Positions 9,217-22,268 of a stretch of DNA of 45,541 nt are shown in pieces. Within the stretch, counting starts at the first letter, position 1, and each line of letters starts with the position of its first letter. The notes below the pieces were generated by a model. That model was not told where the DNA came from. It saw only the letters and a list, made by a program, of their open reading frames with translations, and did not search any database. A program made the position numbers and the translations under genes. The DNA is from an uncultured SAR86 cluster bacterium (GTDB lineage Bacteria; Pseudomonadota; Gammaproteobacteria; Magnimaribacterales; D2472). The stretch spans positions 1 through 45,541 of the forward strand of contig CABYNW010000009.1 of NCBI GenBank assembly GCA_902520495.1. The letters run 5' to 3'.

Positions 9217-10051
9217 AAACAAAAAAACACTCAACAAAGGCCTTGATGCTTTATTGGGCCAACAAAACCAAAACCAAAGAACTGTAAAAGAAATAAATAT
9301 TGATAAAATAAAAGCTGGAAGGTTTCAACCCAGATCAAATTTTGACAGTGAAAAACTTCAAGAACTTACTAACTCAATTAAAAACCAAGGCGTTCTTTCA
9401 CCAATTCTTGTTAGGGAACTAGGGCTAAATGAGTTTGAGGTAATTGCTGGAGAAAGGAGATTAAGGGCTTCAAAAATGGCTGACCTAAAAACCATCCCAT
9501 GCTTGGTTGATCAAAAACAAGACCAAGATGCGCTTGTTTCAGCTTTAATAGAAAACCTCCAAAGAGAAGACCTAAACCCTTTGGAGGAAGCAAAGGGACT
9601 CGATAGATTAAAAAGAGAGTTTGGTTTAACACAGGATGAAGTGGCAACATCAACAGGAAAAGCAAGGAGCACAATTGCAAACTCTTTAAGAATATTGTCT
9701 TTGCCAAACTTAGTGCTAGAAATGCTTGCAAAAGGCTTAATTGAGAAAGGGCATGCAAAACTTTTGGCCTCAATGAGCCACCAAGAGGCTGAAAAAATAG
9801 CCAAAAAAATAACAAAAGACTCATTATCAATTAAAGAACTAAGTTATTTAATTTCAAACAACACAAAAAACAAAACAACCAAAATTAAAACAAAAAACAC
9901 AGACCTTCTTAATATAGAAAAAGAAATGTCAGAAAGTTTTGGTCATAAAATTGAAATAGAAACCAAGAACAAAAAATCAGGAAAGGTGTCAATAAGTTAC
10001 AACACTCTCGACGAGCTAGATAATATTATCTTGAAGATAAAAAATAAATAA
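9209..10051 (+). CDS. parB: Chromosome partitioning protein ParB (Spo0J)
   Basis: CTPase clamp and parS-binding protein that works with ParA. Visible parts are the N-terminal LNKGLDALLG, the CTP-binding ParB/Srx domain with GRFQPR, VIAGERRLRA and ALIENLQREDLNP motifs, the HTH around GLTQDEVATSTGKARSTIANSLRIL (residues about 138-162), and a C-terminal dimerisation domain. I place the start at ATG 9209, not at the in-frame TTG six bases upstream, because AAGGAGG at 9195-9201 is ideally spaced for 9209. That gives 280 residues. No parS palindrome was found by eye in the window. Confidence 0.93.
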   Translation: MTENKKTLNKGLDALLGQQNQNQRTVKEINIDKIKAGRFQPRSNFDSEKLQELTNSIKNQGVLSPILVRELGLNEFEVIAGERRLRASKMADLKTIPCLVDQKQDQDALVSALIENLQREDLNPLEEAKGLDRLKREFGLTQDEVATSTGKARSTIANSLRILSLPNLVLEMLAKGLIEKGHAKLLASMSHQEAEKIAKKITKDSLSIKELSYLISNNTKNKTTKIKTKNTDLLNIEKEMSESFGHKIEIETKNKKSGKVSISYNTLDELDNIILKIKNK

Positions 10052-10130
10052 TAAACACCTTGTTTATAGATGCATATATTTTTATAATTCTCACCATTAA
10101 AGCAATTAAATTAATCCTAAAAACCCCAGA

Positions 10131-11455
<1,325 letters not shown>

Positions 11456-11469
11456 TCCTCAACTTATAG

Positions 11470-11700
<231 letters not shown>

Positions 11701-11716
11701 AGTTAGATAATAAGAT

Positions 11717-12187
11717 ATGAATATAAACGCAACTCTTCTTGCCCAAGCTGTCGTAATGATTGTCTTTGTTGCTATATGTTGGAGATATATCTATCCCCCA
11801 ATACTTGCAGTGATGCAAGAAAGAGAAAAGAAAATATCTGATGGACTAGAGGCTGCAAAAAAAGCAGACGATTCACTGGAAGAGGCAAAGCTTGCTTATG
11901 ATAAAGAATTAAGCCAAGCAAAAGCAGAGGCAGCAGAAATACTTGATAAGGCCAATACAAGAGCCTCACAGATTGTTAGTGATGCGTCATCTAAAGCAGA
12001 GGCTGAGGCAGATAAGATCATGGCTGCTGCATCAACAAACATTGAAAATGAAACCAATAAAGCCAAAGAAGAGCTAAGGCAGCAGATGTCAGATATTATT
12101 ATAGATACAACTCAAAAAATTCTTGATGATGAAATTTCTAAAGAAAAGCATGAGGAGATCTTGAAAAAGGCTGCAAAGGAACTATAA
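11717..12187 (+). CDS. atpF: F1Fo ATP synthase subunit b
   Basis: Peripheral stalk subunit of 156 residues. One N-terminal transmembrane helix (residues 5-25, LLAQAVVMIVFVAICWRYI) is followed by the conserved PPI and then a long alanine-, lysine- and glutamate-rich coiled coil to the C-terminus. It links Fo to the F1 delta subunit. It sits between atpE and atpH in the standard order. Confidence 0.95.
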   Translation: MNINATLLAQAVVMIVFVAICWRYIYPPILAVMQEREKKISDGLEAAKKADDSLEEAKLAYDKELSQAKAEAAEILDKANTRASQIVSDASSKAEAEADKIMAAASTNIENETNKAKEELRQQMSDIIIDTTQKILDDEISKEKHEEILKKAAKEL

Positions 12188-12190
12188 CTT

Positions 12191-12727
12191 ATGATTGAAT
12201 TAACCCCTTTAGCCCGACCTTATGCAAAAGCTATATTTGCATCAGCAAATGATTCTAAAAACCTAGATGGTATGGCTGAAGAGTTAAAAATAATGGCTGC
12301 CGCCTCAAAAACAGAAGGAGTTATTAATACTATTGAAAATCCTGTTTTTTCAAGACATGAGGTTGTAGACATACTTGTTAAATTATTTGAAGATAATATT
12401 TCAGATTCATCTAAAAGGCTTCTTGAAATACTCGCTGAAAACAAGCGCCTAAATCTGATAGAGCCAATATTTTCCATATACAAAGATTTATTAGAGAAGC
12501 ATAAAGAACAAAACTCTATAAAGGTTTTTGTTGCGGTTGAGCCGGGCGCTGAAGCTAAAGAAAGTATTGAAAAAAAACTAAAATCAACTTATGGCGAAGA
12601 TGCCAATATATATTTTTCTAAAGACCCAAAAATGATGGGCGGCTTATCTATAAAGATAGGTGATGAAACACTTGACCTTTCTATAAGAGGAAAGGTTAAC
12701 AAACTAGTAAACCAATTAAATTTTTAG
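12191..12727 (+). CDS. atpH: F1Fo ATP synthase subunit delta
   Basis: Stator protein of 178 residues (E. coli 177) that joins the top of F1 to subunit b. The N-terminal helical domain starts with LARPYAKAIFASA, a family hallmark. The C-terminal part has the DPKMMGGLSIKIGDETLDLS motif with the usual D-x-S-I-R-G-K ending. It is three bases downstream of atpF and nine upstream of atpA. Confidence 0.95.
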   Translation: MIELTPLARPYAKAIFASANDSKNLDGMAEELKIMAAASKTEGVINTIENPVFSRHEVVDILVKLFEDNISDSSKRLLEILAENKRLNLIEPIFSIYKDLLEKHKEQNSIKVFVAVEPGAEAKESIEKKLKSTYGEDANIYFSKDPKMMGGLSIKIGDETLDLSIRGKVNKLVNQLNF

Positions 12728-12736
12728 GGTGAAAAA

Positions 12737-14281
12737 ATGAGTCAATTAAATCCATCAGAAATATCCAGCGTTTTAAAAGAAAAAATTGCTGGCCTTGATC
12801 TCTCTGCTGAAAGAAAAAATGAAGGCATTGTTGTAAGCGTATCAGACGGAATTGTAAGAATACATGGTATGGGAGATGTTATGTATGGTGAGGTAATCGA
12901 GTTTGAAAACGGCACAAAAGGCATGGCCCTTAACTTAGAGCAAGACTCGGTTGGAGCTGTTGTTCTTGGAGATTATCTGGATATTATTGAGGGTCAAAAA
13001 GCAGTTTGCACAGGCAAAGTGCTAGAAGTTCCAGTTGGTGAGGCTTTGTTGGGTAGGGTGGTTAACACTCTTGGAACTCCGATTGATGGAAAGGGTGAAA
13101 TAAAGGCTGAAAAGAATCTCCCAGTAGAAGTGGTTGCGCCTGGAGTTATTGCTCGACAGAGCGTGGATCAGCCGGTTCAAATCGGCTTGAAAGCAGTTGA
13201 TGCAATGGTTCCGATAGGAAGGGGTCAAAGAGAGCTGATAATTGGAGACAGGCAGACAGGAAAAACAGCAGTTGCTATAGATGCAATTATTAATCAAAAA
13301 GGTACAGGAATTAAATGTATATACGTTGCAATTGGCCAGAAGCAGTCAACCGTAGCAAACGTTGTAAGAAAGCTAGAAGAGTATGGTGCAATGGAGCACA
13401 CAATTGTTGTTTCGGCTACAGCTGCTGACCCAGCACCAATGCAATATCTTTCAGCATATTCAGGCTGCACAATGGGAGAATATTTCAGAGACAAAGGGGA
13501 AGATGCTCTAATTGTTTATGACGATCTTTCCAAACAAGCGGTTGCATATAGACAAGTTTCATTGCTATTAAAAAGACCTCCAGGAAGGGAGGCTTACCCG
13601 GGAGATGTTTTTTATCTTCATTCAAGACTATTAGAAAGAGCGGCAAGAGTTAATGCGGATTACGTTGAACAAGTTACGAACGGAAAAGTTAAAGGAAAAA
13701 CAGGCTCATTAACAGCTCTTCCAATTATTGAAACTCTTGCTGGAGACGTTTCCGCTTTTGTTCCAACCAATGTTATTTCAATCACAGACGGACAAATATA
13801 TCTAGAAACTGAGCTATTTAATTCAGGTATTAGACCAGCTATTAATCCAGGGCTTTCTGTTTCTAGAGTTGGGGGATCCGCGCAAACAAAGATTATGAAA
13901 AAATTAGCCGGAGGCGTTAGGACAGCACTAGCTCAATATCGAGAGTTGGCAGCCTTTTCTCAATTTGCATCAGACTTAGACGACGCAACAAAACAACAAC
14001 TTGCAAACGGCAAGGCTTTTACAGAGCTGCTTAAGCAAAAACAATATGCTCCAATGAGCGTTGCTCAGCAGGCCTTAAGTTTATTTGCTGCTGACAGAGG
14101 TTATATGGCTGACATTGAGGTTGAAAAAATACTAGACTTTGAAGAAGCCCTTCATGGATATTTGTCTTCTGAAAAAGGCGATCTAGAAGAACAGATAAAT
14201 TCAACTGGTGACTGGAGTGATGATATTGAGAGTCAATTCAAAGACCTTGTTGAAGATTTTAAAAAGACTCAAACCTTCTAA
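12737..14281 (+). CDS. atpA: F1Fo ATP synthase subunit alpha
   Basis: Non-catalytic nucleotide-binding subunit of the F1 hexamer, 514 residues (E. coli 513). The Walker A loop is GDRQTGKT. Other visible blocks are [23 protein letters not shown], the [21 protein letters not shown] segment (around residues 279-299) and [17 protein letters not shown], which carries the arginine-finger region. The N-terminal 20-residue extension that contacts delta is present. A ribosome binding site (AGGGTG) precedes the ATG. Confidence 0.97.
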   Translation: MSQLNPSEISSVLKEKIAGLDLSAERKNEGIVVSVSDGIVRIHGMGDVMYGEVIEFENGTKGMALNLEQDSVGAVVLGDYLDIIEGQKAVCTGKVLEVPVGEALLGRVVNTLGTPIDGKGEIKAEKNLPVEVVAPGVIARQSVDQPVQIGLKAVDAMVPIGRGQRELIIGDRQTGKTAVAIDAIINQKGTGIKCIYVAIGQKQSTVANVVRKLEEYGAMEHTIVVSATAADPAPMQYLSAYSGCTMGEYFRDKGEDALIVYDDLSKQAVAYRQVSLLLKRPPGREAYPGDVFYLHSRLLERAARVNADYVEQVTNGKVKGKTGSLTALPIIETLAGDVSAFVPTNVISITDGQIYLETELFNSGIRPAINPGLSVSRVGGSAQTKIMKKLAGGVRTALAQYRELAAFSQFASDLDDATKQQLANGKAFTELLKQKQYAPMSVAQQALSLFAADRGYMADIEVEKILDFEEALHGYLSSEKGDLEEQINSTGDWSDDIESQFKDLVEDFKKTQTF

Positions 14282-14288
14282 TTAAATA

Positions 14289-16561
<2,273 letters not shown>

Positions 16562-16563
16562 TA

Positions 16564-16977
16564 ATGAGCACAATTAAAATCAATATAGTTTCCTCAAGTG
16601 AAGAAATCTATTCTGGAGAAGCGACTATGATTTTTGCAACCGGAACACTCGGTGAGCTTGGCATAGCACCAGGACACACACCGCTTTTGACCGGACTTGC
16701 TCCTGGGCCTGTCAGAGTCCAAAACGGATCTGACGAGGAAGCTTTTTTTTGTTCAGGCGGATTTCTAGAGGTACAGCCTGACTTAGTAACCGTCTTATCT
16801 GATACGGCGGAGAGAGCAGACAGCCTAGATGAATCTGAAGCAATAAAAGCTAAAGAAATAGCAGAGCAAGAATTAGCCAACAAAGACGCTACCCTTGATT
16901 ACGCAAAAGCATCTGCACAACTTGCTGAAGCGGTTGCCAGACTAAAAACTATTCAAAAACTTCGCAAAAAACAGTAA
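16564..16977 (+). CDS. atpC: F1Fo ATP synthase subunit epsilon
   Basis: Rotor and regulatory subunit of 137 residues. The N-terminal beta sandwich shows GELGIAPGHTPLLTGL and FFCSGGFLEVQPDLVTVLSD. A C-terminal helical hairpin (about residues 88-137) is rich in alanine, glutamate and lysine. The hairpin can inhibit ATP hydrolysis in this family. Last gene of the ATP synthase operon; glmU begins 22 bases after its stop, so read-through is likely. Confidence 0.94.
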   Translation: MSTIKINIVSSSEEIYSGEATMIFATGTLGELGIAPGHTPLLTGLAPGPVRVQNGSDEEAFFCSGGFLEVQPDLVTVLSDTAERADSLDESEAIKAKEIAEQELANKDATLDYAKASAQLAEAVARLKTIQKLRKKQ

Positions 16978-16999
16978 GGTATCTATTTAGCCTTATATT

Positions 17000-18355
17000 G
17001 TGAATATTCATACTGTCATACTAGCTGCGGGCGAAGGCTCAAGAATGCTTTCAAACAAAGCAAAATCTCTTCAACCTCTTGGCGGACATTCCATGCTTGA
17101 AAGAATCTATTCCACAGTTTATAGCATCACTAACGAGACTTCATTCGTAGTTGGCTATGAAAAAGATTCAGTCATTGAAGAAATTAAAAAATTTGAGGGC
17201 ACCTTACATATTGCTGAACAAAAAAAAGCCATTGGAACCGCTGATGCTGTTAAATGCGCGCTACCAAAAATATCTAACAATCACATGGTGCTTGTTCTCT
17301 ACGGAGATGTACCTTTAATAACACAAGAAACATTGAAAGAAATAATATCTCTATCTGATGACTGCTTAACAATCTTAAGCACAATTATGGAGAGTCCATT
17401 TGGCTATGGCAGAGTTAAGAAAGATAGCTCGGGCCATGCGGTTGCCATAGTTGAAGAAAAAGATGCTTCAAATAATGAAAAAGAAATTCAAGAGGTTTTT
17501 ACAGGCATACTTTGCTGTAAGAAGGAATTGCTTGAAGCAGCGATTAGTGAGGTAGATAATAATAACGCAGCTGGTGAATATTATTTAACAGATATAGTTT
17601 CTATAATTGCATCAAAAGGGTATAAAATTAAAACATGTATTGTTCCCAATGAAGAAGTAAAGGGAGCAAATACAATAACAGAGTTGTCAGAATTAGAGGA
17701 AATATACAGATCAATGAAGTCTGAAGAATTATTAAATATGGGCATATCGTTATCAGATAAGTCTAGGCTTGATGTCAGAGGGAGCATTTCTGCTGGTAAA
17801 GATTGTCATATAGATGTTAATGTAATTCTCGATGGAGATATAGTTCTTGGCAATAATGTTTCTATTGGACCTAATACAATACTTAAGGATGTTGAAGTAG
17901 GTGATAATTCAATCATAGAGGCCTTTTCTCATCTTGTTTCGGCAAAAGTTGGTAAAAATTGCTCTATTGGGCCTTATGCAAGATTAAGAGAAGGAAGCCA
18001 CATAGATGATGGCGCAAAAATAGGTAATTTTGTTGAAACAAAAAAAACAACACTTGGCAAAGGAACAAAAGCAAACCATTTTGCATATCTTGGAGACGCT
18101 GAAATCGGAGAAGACTCTAATATTGGTGCGGGAACAATAACCTGCAACTATGACGGTAAAAATAAACATAAAACCAAAGTTGGAGATAATAGTTTTGTTG
18201 GAACTAATTCTTCACTAGTTGCCCCAGTTACCATTGGATCTAATTCATATGTTGCTGCAGGGTCTGTAATCACCAAAGATGTTCCAGATAATGCTCTTGG
18301 TGTTGGAAGAGCAAAACAAGACAACAAAGAAAACTGGTCTAAAAAGAAGAACTAA
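17000..18355 (+). CDS. glmU: Bifunctional UDP-GlcNAc pyrophosphorylase / GlcN-1-P acetyltransferase
   Basis: Makes UDP-N-acetylglucosamine for peptidoglycan and lipopolysaccharide. The protein has 451 residues (E. coli 456). The N-terminal uridylyltransferase domain has LAAGEGSRM, YGDVPL and GYGRV; the C-terminal left-handed beta helix consists of hexapeptide repeats with the acetyltransferase blocks YARLRE, NFVETKK and GAGTITCNYDG. The start is GTG at 17000. The order atpC-glmU-glmS is common in gammaproteobacteria, and glmS follows the stop by one base. Confidence 0.95.
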   Translation: MNIHTVILAAGEGSRMLSNKAKSLQPLGGHSMLERIYSTVYSITNETSFVVGYEKDSVIEEIKKFEGTLHIAEQKKAIGTADAVKCALPKISNNHMVLVLYGDVPLITQETLKEIISLSDDCLTILSTIMESPFGYGRVKKDSSGHAVAIVEEKDASNNEKEIQEVFTGILCCKKELLEAAISEVDNNNAAGEYYLTDIVSIIASKGYKIKTCIVPNEEVKGANTITELSELEEIYRSMKSEELLNMGISLSDKSRLDVRGSISAGKDCHIDVNVILDGDIVLGNNVSIGPNTILKDVEVGDNSIIEAFSHLVSAKVGKNCSIGPYARLREGSHIDDGAKIGNFVETKKTTLGKGTKANHFAYLGDAEIGEDSNIGAGTITCNYDGKNKHKTKVGDNSFVGTNSSLVAPVTIGSNSYVAAGSVITKDVPDNALGVGRAKQDNKENWSKKKN

Positions 18356-18356
18356 T

Positions 18357-20183
18357 ATGTGTGGAATTATAGCCGCTGCTTCTGAACGCAACGTTGGAAA
18401 ATTGCTAGTAAAAGGCTTACATAAAATGGAATATAGGGGTTATGATTCTGCTGGAATCGCACTTCATCAAAACAACAAGATTGTCCATTTAAGAACCCTT
18501 GGAAAAGTAAAACTTCTTGAAGAGAAGATGATTTCTGAAAAACCCAAAAGCAAGCTTGGCATTGCCCACACGCGTTGGGCAACTCATGGAGAGCCATCAG
18601 AAGAGAATGCTCATCCTCATAAATCAAATGAGAGAGTTTATATAGTCCATAACGGGATTATTGAAAATTATATTGATCTTAAAGCGTTTTTAAAGAAAGA
18701 AGGATATGCTTTTACCTCACAAACAGATTCTGAGCTCATTGCCCATATGCTTGAATTTTTCTTGGGCCAGGGAAATACCATGTTAGATTCAATGTATTTA
18801 ACAAAGGAAAAGCTTGAAGGTGCTTATGCTATAGCCGCAATAGATAAAGAAGACGGCTCCAATATAATAATTGCCAGAAGCAAGTCGCCTCTTTTAATAG
18901 GGATAGGCACAGATGAATTTTTGGCAGCCTCAGATCCATTAGCTATATCTGGGCTTACAAATGAATTTATTTTTTTAGAAGATGGTGATGTTGCAGAGAT
19001 CTCGTCTCAAGATTATAAAATTTATGATGCATCTAAAAACAAAGCAAAGAGAGAGATTTCTAAAATAGATATATCAAATGAAGCCACCTCAAAAGGTGAC
19101 TATAAGCACTTTATGGAAAAAGAGATATATGAACAACCCGAGGCAATATTAAATACAATTGATGGCAGGGTTGGTGGAGATGATGTCTTAGATAATATCT
19201 TTGGTCTAGGATCATCTGAATTATTTGAGAAAGTAAAAAGAGTTCAAATAGTAGCGTGTGGCACAAGTCTTCATGCAGGAAGGGTTGCTGCAAACTGGTT
19301 CTCTGCAATTTCTGAACTTCCAGCTCAAATCGATTACGCATCAGAATATAGGTATAGAAATCCTCATGTAGATGAAGACTCTCTTTTGGTAACCATTTCC
19401 CAGTCTGGTGAAACAGCAGATACTCTGGCGGCTCTAAGGTATGCAAAAGGAAAGCAATATTTGTCTACACTAACCGTTTGTAATGTTCCAACAAGCTCAT
19501 TAGCTAGAGAATCAGACTATTCTATCTTTACAAATGCTGGTCCAGAAATTGGGGTTGCCTCAACGAAAGCATTCACAACTCAGTTAGCAGCACTAATGTT
19601 ACTTGCGCTTTCTCTTGCTAAAAGCAGAAACAGAAATCCAAAACTAAGAACTCGAGTTATTACTGGAATGAGGTCTCTTCCTGATACCATCAATGAAACA
19701 TTAAAACTCAAAGATGAAATTTTAGAAATTGCTCCTGAAATAGCAAACAAAGACAATGCATTATTTTTAGGAAGAGGTATTTTTTACCCAATTGCTAAAG
19801 AGGGTGCGCTTAAACTAAAAGAAATATCATATATTCATGCCGAGGCATATCCAGCAGGCGAGCTAAAACACGGGCCTCTAGCGCTAATTGATGAAGATAT
19901 GCCAGTAATAGCGCTTGCTCCGGAAAGCGACATAGCAGAAAAACTTGTTTCAAATCTTGAAGAAGTTAAGGCAAGAGGAGGAACTATTTATGTTTTTTCT
20001 GATCCATCTATTTCTATGGAATTAAACTCAGGTAAGTTAATAAGAATGCCAAAATGCGATTTCCTACTGACACCTATTATTTATACTATTCCACTTCAAA
20101 TTCTTGCGTACGAAGTTGCTCTTCTTAGAGAGACAGACATTGACCAACCTAGAAACTTAGCCAAGTCCGTTACGGTGGAGTAG
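18357..20183 (+). CDS. glmS: Glutamine-fructose-6-phosphate aminotransferase (isomerizing)
   Basis: First committed step of amino-sugar synthesis, using glutamine to make glucosamine-6-phosphate. The protein has 608 residues (E. coli 609). It starts MCGIIAA, so Cys2 is the glutaminase nucleophile; this fixes the start at ATG 18357 and excludes the upstream in-frame codons inside glmU. The glutaminase domain has HTRWATHGEP and HNGIIENY. Two SIS domains show CGTSLHAG, ISQSGETADT and EGALKLKEISYIHAEAYPAGELKHGP. The intact C-terminus is RNLAKSVTVE. The sequence encoding SVTVE and the stop is repeated six times downstream (see repeats), making this the attachment point of the following island. Confidence 0.97.
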   Translation: MCGIIAAASERNVGKLLVKGLHKMEYRGYDSAGIALHQNNKIVHLRTLGKVKLLEEKMISEKPKSKLGIAHTRWATHGEPSEENAHPHKSNERVYIVHNGIIENYIDLKAFLKKEGYAFTSQTDSELIAHMLEFFLGQGNTMLDSMYLTKEKLEGAYAIAAIDKEDGSNIIIARSKSPLLIGIGTDEFLAASDPLAISGLTNEFIFLEDGDVAEISSQDYKIYDASKNKAKREISKIDISNEATSKGDYKHFMEKEIYEQPEAILNTIDGRVGGDDVLDNIFGLGSSELFEKVKRVQIVACGTSLHAGRVAANWFSAISELPAQIDYASEYRYRNPHVDEDSLLVTISQSGETADTLAALRYAKGKQYLSTLTVCNVPTSSLARESDYSIFTNAGPEIGVASTKAFTTQLAALMLLALSLAKSRNRNPKLRTRVITGMRSLPDTINETLKLKDEILEIAPEIANKDNALFLGRGIFYPIAKEGALKLKEISYIHAEAYPAGELKHGPLALIDEDMPVIALAPESDIAEKLVSNLEEVKARGGTIYVFSDPSISMELNSGKLIRMPKCDFLLTPIIYTIPLQILAYEVALLRETDIDQPRNLAKSVTVE

Positions 20184-20184
20184 A
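20166..20184 (+). repeat. glmS-tail repeat copy 1 (within glmS itself)
   Basis: Reference copy TCCGTTACGGTGGAGTAGA. It encodes SVTVE plus the TAG stop of the functional glmS. It is followed by TTTGGT, a flank that is found again after copy 7. The core contains the short dyads CCG-TTA-CGG and TCC...GGA. Confidence 0.9.
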
Positions 20185-20225
20185 TTTGGTTGTACTAGTT
20201 TATATATTTGGTAGGTAGTTAGTAG

Positions 20226-20939
20226 ATGAACAAAATATCTAATTCTTTTTTACTCACTGACAAATTTGTTAGAACTAATGTTGAATTTGATTCAAGAGTC
20301 AAACCTCATAATAGGAAAAGAACAGAGTGGATAGGTGAAGGAAAAACATTCTTTGACATATATAAACACAACTCTACTTACAGGAAAAATATAAAGAGAG
20401 AAAGTTACTCTGGTAATGAGACCATGATTGATCAAGACGTAAAATGGGATTTAAAACACAAATGGATTAAAAAGGTTAAAACCAAAGATCAATACCTAAG
20501 AGATGAAAATCTTAAAACTTTAGATCAGTACATGGATCAAATGAATTTTAAAAAAATTGGTAAGTTTTATATAAGAAATAAAAAATTCATTGTTGAATAT
20601 GACCAAAAGTACTCAACTTCAGAAAAAATGATTTACATACATGTGATAGATAATGAAATAGTAAGAGTTGGATCTAGTAAAAATAAATTTAAATACAGAA
20701 TGGAACGTTGGGAGAAAGATATTACAAGAGTTTTAAATAATAAAAAACACGATACCTCAGTAAACGAAGGTGATGAGTGGACTAATCTTTTAAACAACAG
20801 AATCGGTACCCTTTATGGACGAAGGGGTACATCTATTAATACCCCTGTTGGTGAGATCAATATCTATCTATCTGAAGAATCTTATTTGATAGGAAAACAT
20901 CAACCAATAATGTGTAAAGATAGGTCTAGATATAAGTGA
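20226..20939 (+). CDS. GIY-YIG-like nuclease domain protein
   Basis: A 237-residue basic soluble protein, first gene of the island, starting 42 bases after the glmS stop. The N-terminal 110 residues are lysine-rich and unrecognised. From about residue 133 the pattern MIYIHVIDNEIVRVGSSK, then RMERWEKDI, a tryptophan near residue 188, the GTLYGRRGTS turn, and EESYLIGKHQPIM resembles the GIY-YIG fold. In that fold a tyrosine pair, an arginine and a late glutamate (in EESYLI) are the catalytic group. Related domains occur in restriction enzymes and homing nucleases. This is a motif-level judgement; the GIY and YIG triplets themselves are altered to YIH and RVG. Confidence 0.45.
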   Translation: MNKISNSFLLTDKFVRTNVEFDSRVKPHNRKRTEWIGEGKTFFDIYKHNSTYRKNIKRESYSGNETMIDQDVKWDLKHKWIKKVKTKDQYLRDENLKTLDQYMDQMNFKKIGKFYIRNKKFIVEYDQKYSTSEKMIYIHVIDNEIVRVGSSKNKFKYRMERWEKDITRVLNNKKHDTSVNEGDEWTNLLNNRIGTLYGRRGTSINTPVGEINIYLSEESYLIGKHQPIMCKDRSRYK

Positions 20940-20967
20940 CAAGGAAAACAGGTACAACCAATTTAAC

Positions 20968-20986
20968 TTCTTTACAGTGGAGTAAG
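20968..20986 (+). repeat. glmS-tail repeat copy 2 (degenerate)
   Basis: TTCTTTACAGTGGAGTAAG, 14 of 19 positions equal to copy 1, reading FTVE-stop in the glmS frame. It lies 28 bases after the nuclease-like gene. It is flanked by the complementary arms AACTT (20965-20969) and AAGTT (20984-20988). Confidence 0.65.
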
Positions 20987-21004
20987 TTCAACCCAACTTT
21001 CGTT

Positions 21005-21030
21005 AAAACCTCGCATTCTGCGGGGGTTTT
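21005..21030. terminator. Rho-independent, probably bidirectional terminator
   Basis: The hairpin AAAACCTCGC-ATTCT-GCGGGGGTTTT has a G/C-rich centre and A and T tracts outside, so it could work on either strand. It closes the first cassette and isolates the next lipoprotein gene. It is the clearest terminator in the window. Confidence 0.75.
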
Positions 21031-21168
21031 AAAAATCACTAAAACTTAACCCCGGTAAAAACAATCTTAAAAATTTCACATTTTTTTTCGTGTTAGCGGA
21101 AGTCATAAGGTGTTGATATGACTTGTTGCGGTCTCCTGTGTGTATTATTAGGAAATTTATAAGGAGTT

Positions 21169-21792
21169 ATGGCAAAATATTTCTTAATGAAAAATTTAAT
21201 ATATTTGTGTTCTTTATTTTTGATGATATCTTGCTCAACAACTTCTGATGCACCTGACTATTCCCAATATCCCATATATGAGAGGGATATACCCAATACG
21301 TTCAAGTCAGGTGTGGAACCAGGAACCGTTCTGAATTGTTATTACGATTCTGGAGGCGGAAGTAGTTATTATTTTGGTATTTACGAAGAAGAAGAAAAGA
21401 TTGTAAGAATTGTCGACCTCACAAATGAGGATGTTTTAAGTAATCAAAGACGCTTTTATCCAGTGGATCAGTTTGTAACCCTTGCCTCAGATTTATTCGT
21501 AAGTATGAGAGAGAATGAAAGACCTAGTATGAGTTGCCCATATAGACTAGTTCCAGGCAGCAGCATATTAGCGACGATAATGTACGACAGGACAATATTG
21601 ATTAATAAAAAATTCTTAACATTCCAACAACAACAAACTAATGTGTTTTTGGATAGAACAGATTCCAATAATCCTGTTTGCAGGCAAGGAAGAACAACCA
21701 CAAGCAAAGGATATTGCAAGGTTGTAGAAGGTTTCGATAGGGACTATGAAAAGTTTATACAATGGTACACCTTTCCCTCATCACAACTTTAG
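21169..21792 (+). CDS. Predicted lipoprotein, unknown function
   Basis: A 207-residue protein with a lipoprotein signal: a positively charged start, the hydrophobic run LIYLCSLFLMIS and the lipobox cysteine at about residue 22 (MISCS). The mature part has VEPGTVLNCYYDSGGGSSYYFGI and two further cysteines near residues 124 and 170, and no family I recognise. The start ATG at 21169 is preceded by AAGGAG. A second in-frame ATG 18 bases later would give a more typical signal (MKNLIYLCSL). The 138-base upstream region after the terminator likely holds its own promoter. Confidence 0.75.
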   Translation: MAKYFLMKNLIYLCSLFLMISCSTTSDAPDYSQYPIYERDIPNTFKSGVEPGTVLNCYYDSGGGSSYYFGIYEEEEKIVRIVDLTNEDVLSNQRRFYPVDQFVTLASDLFVSMRENERPSMSCPYRLVPGSSILATIMYDRTILINKKFLTFQQQQTNVFLDRTDSNNPVCRQGRTTTSKGYCKVVEGFDRDYEKFIQWYTFPSSQL

Positions 21793-21879
21793 TTAAATAA
21801 TGAGTAATTCATGCAACCAAACCCCAACTCTTTCAAACACCGCAGAAATAGTGGAGAATAACAATCGGTTCAAACTTAG

Positions 21880-21898
21880 TCCGTTACGGTGGAATAAG
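21880..21898 (+). repeat. glmS-tail repeat copy 3
   Basis: TCCGTTACGGTGGAATAAG, 16 of 19 positions equal to copy 1. It still encodes SVTVE-stop, with GAG to GAA and TAG to TAA changes. It is bracketed by perfect 7-bp complementary arms, AAACTTA (21872-21878) and TAAGTTT (21895-21901). The sequence AAACAGTGATTT that follows recurs after copy 5. Confidence 0.85.
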
Positions 21899-21919
21899 TT
21901 TAAACAGTGATTTGTTAAG

Positions 21920-22210
21920 ATGAAATTCTTTAAAAAAACAATCTTTTTATCTTTAATTGTTTTCTTAACTACAGGATGTGCTAGCACTGCATTAGGAATA
22001 ACTGGAGGAAAAATTATAAGTCACGATTTCAAGATATATCATTTTAGTGATGACGATTATCTAGATATTTTTAACTTAAAAAATAGCGAAAGAATTACTA
22101 AGTTCTGCACTAAACACGAAGAACAAGTAGAGGTAAGAAAAATGCGTAAGTATAATGACGGTGTGGATAGAACTATCTGGATAGTTGATATAGTAGAAAC
22201 CGTTGAATAA
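21920..22210 (+). CDS. Small predicted lipoprotein, unknown function
   Basis: A 96-residue protein starting MKFFKKTIFLSLIVFLTTGC, with a textbook lipobox (LTTGC, cysteine at residue 20). The mature 76 residues contain DDDYLDIFNLKNSERITKFC and end DIVETVE; no family is recognised. The ATG lies 21 bases after repeat copy 3, and the gene is the only content of a 365-base cassette. No obvious Shine-Dalgarno is present. Confidence 0.7.
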   Translation: MKFFKKTIFLSLIVFLTTGCASTALGITGGKIISHDFKIYHFSDDDYLDIFNLKNSERITKFCTKHEEQVEVRKMRKYNDGVDRTIWIVDIVETVE

Positions 22211-22244
22211 AACAATGAACAATGAGAAACCTTGCTACGACAAC

Positions 22245-22263
22245 TCTGTTACTGTGGAATAGT
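22245..22263 (+). repeat. glmS-tail repeat copy 4
   Basis: TCTGTTACTGTGGAATAGT, 15 of 19 positions equal to copy 1. All differences inside the sense codons are third-position synonymous (TCC to TCT, ACG to ACT, GAG to GAA), so it still reads SVTVE-stop. It has imperfect arms GAAAC/GTTTC around it. The next gene starts five bases downstream. Confidence 0.8.
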
Positions 22264-22268
22264 TTCCA

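Noticed and set aside
9411-9830. 139-residue minus-strand frame opposite parB
   Set aside because: Leucine-rich antisense shadow produced by lysine- and glutamate-rich codons of parB.
13022-13494. Minus-strand frames opposite atpA
   Set aside because: Antisense to a fully conserved atpA; no start context or protein similarity.
18279-18356. Longer glmS start with 26 extra residues
   Set aside because: GlmS must begin Met-Cys for the N-terminal cysteine nucleophile; the extension lies inside glmU.
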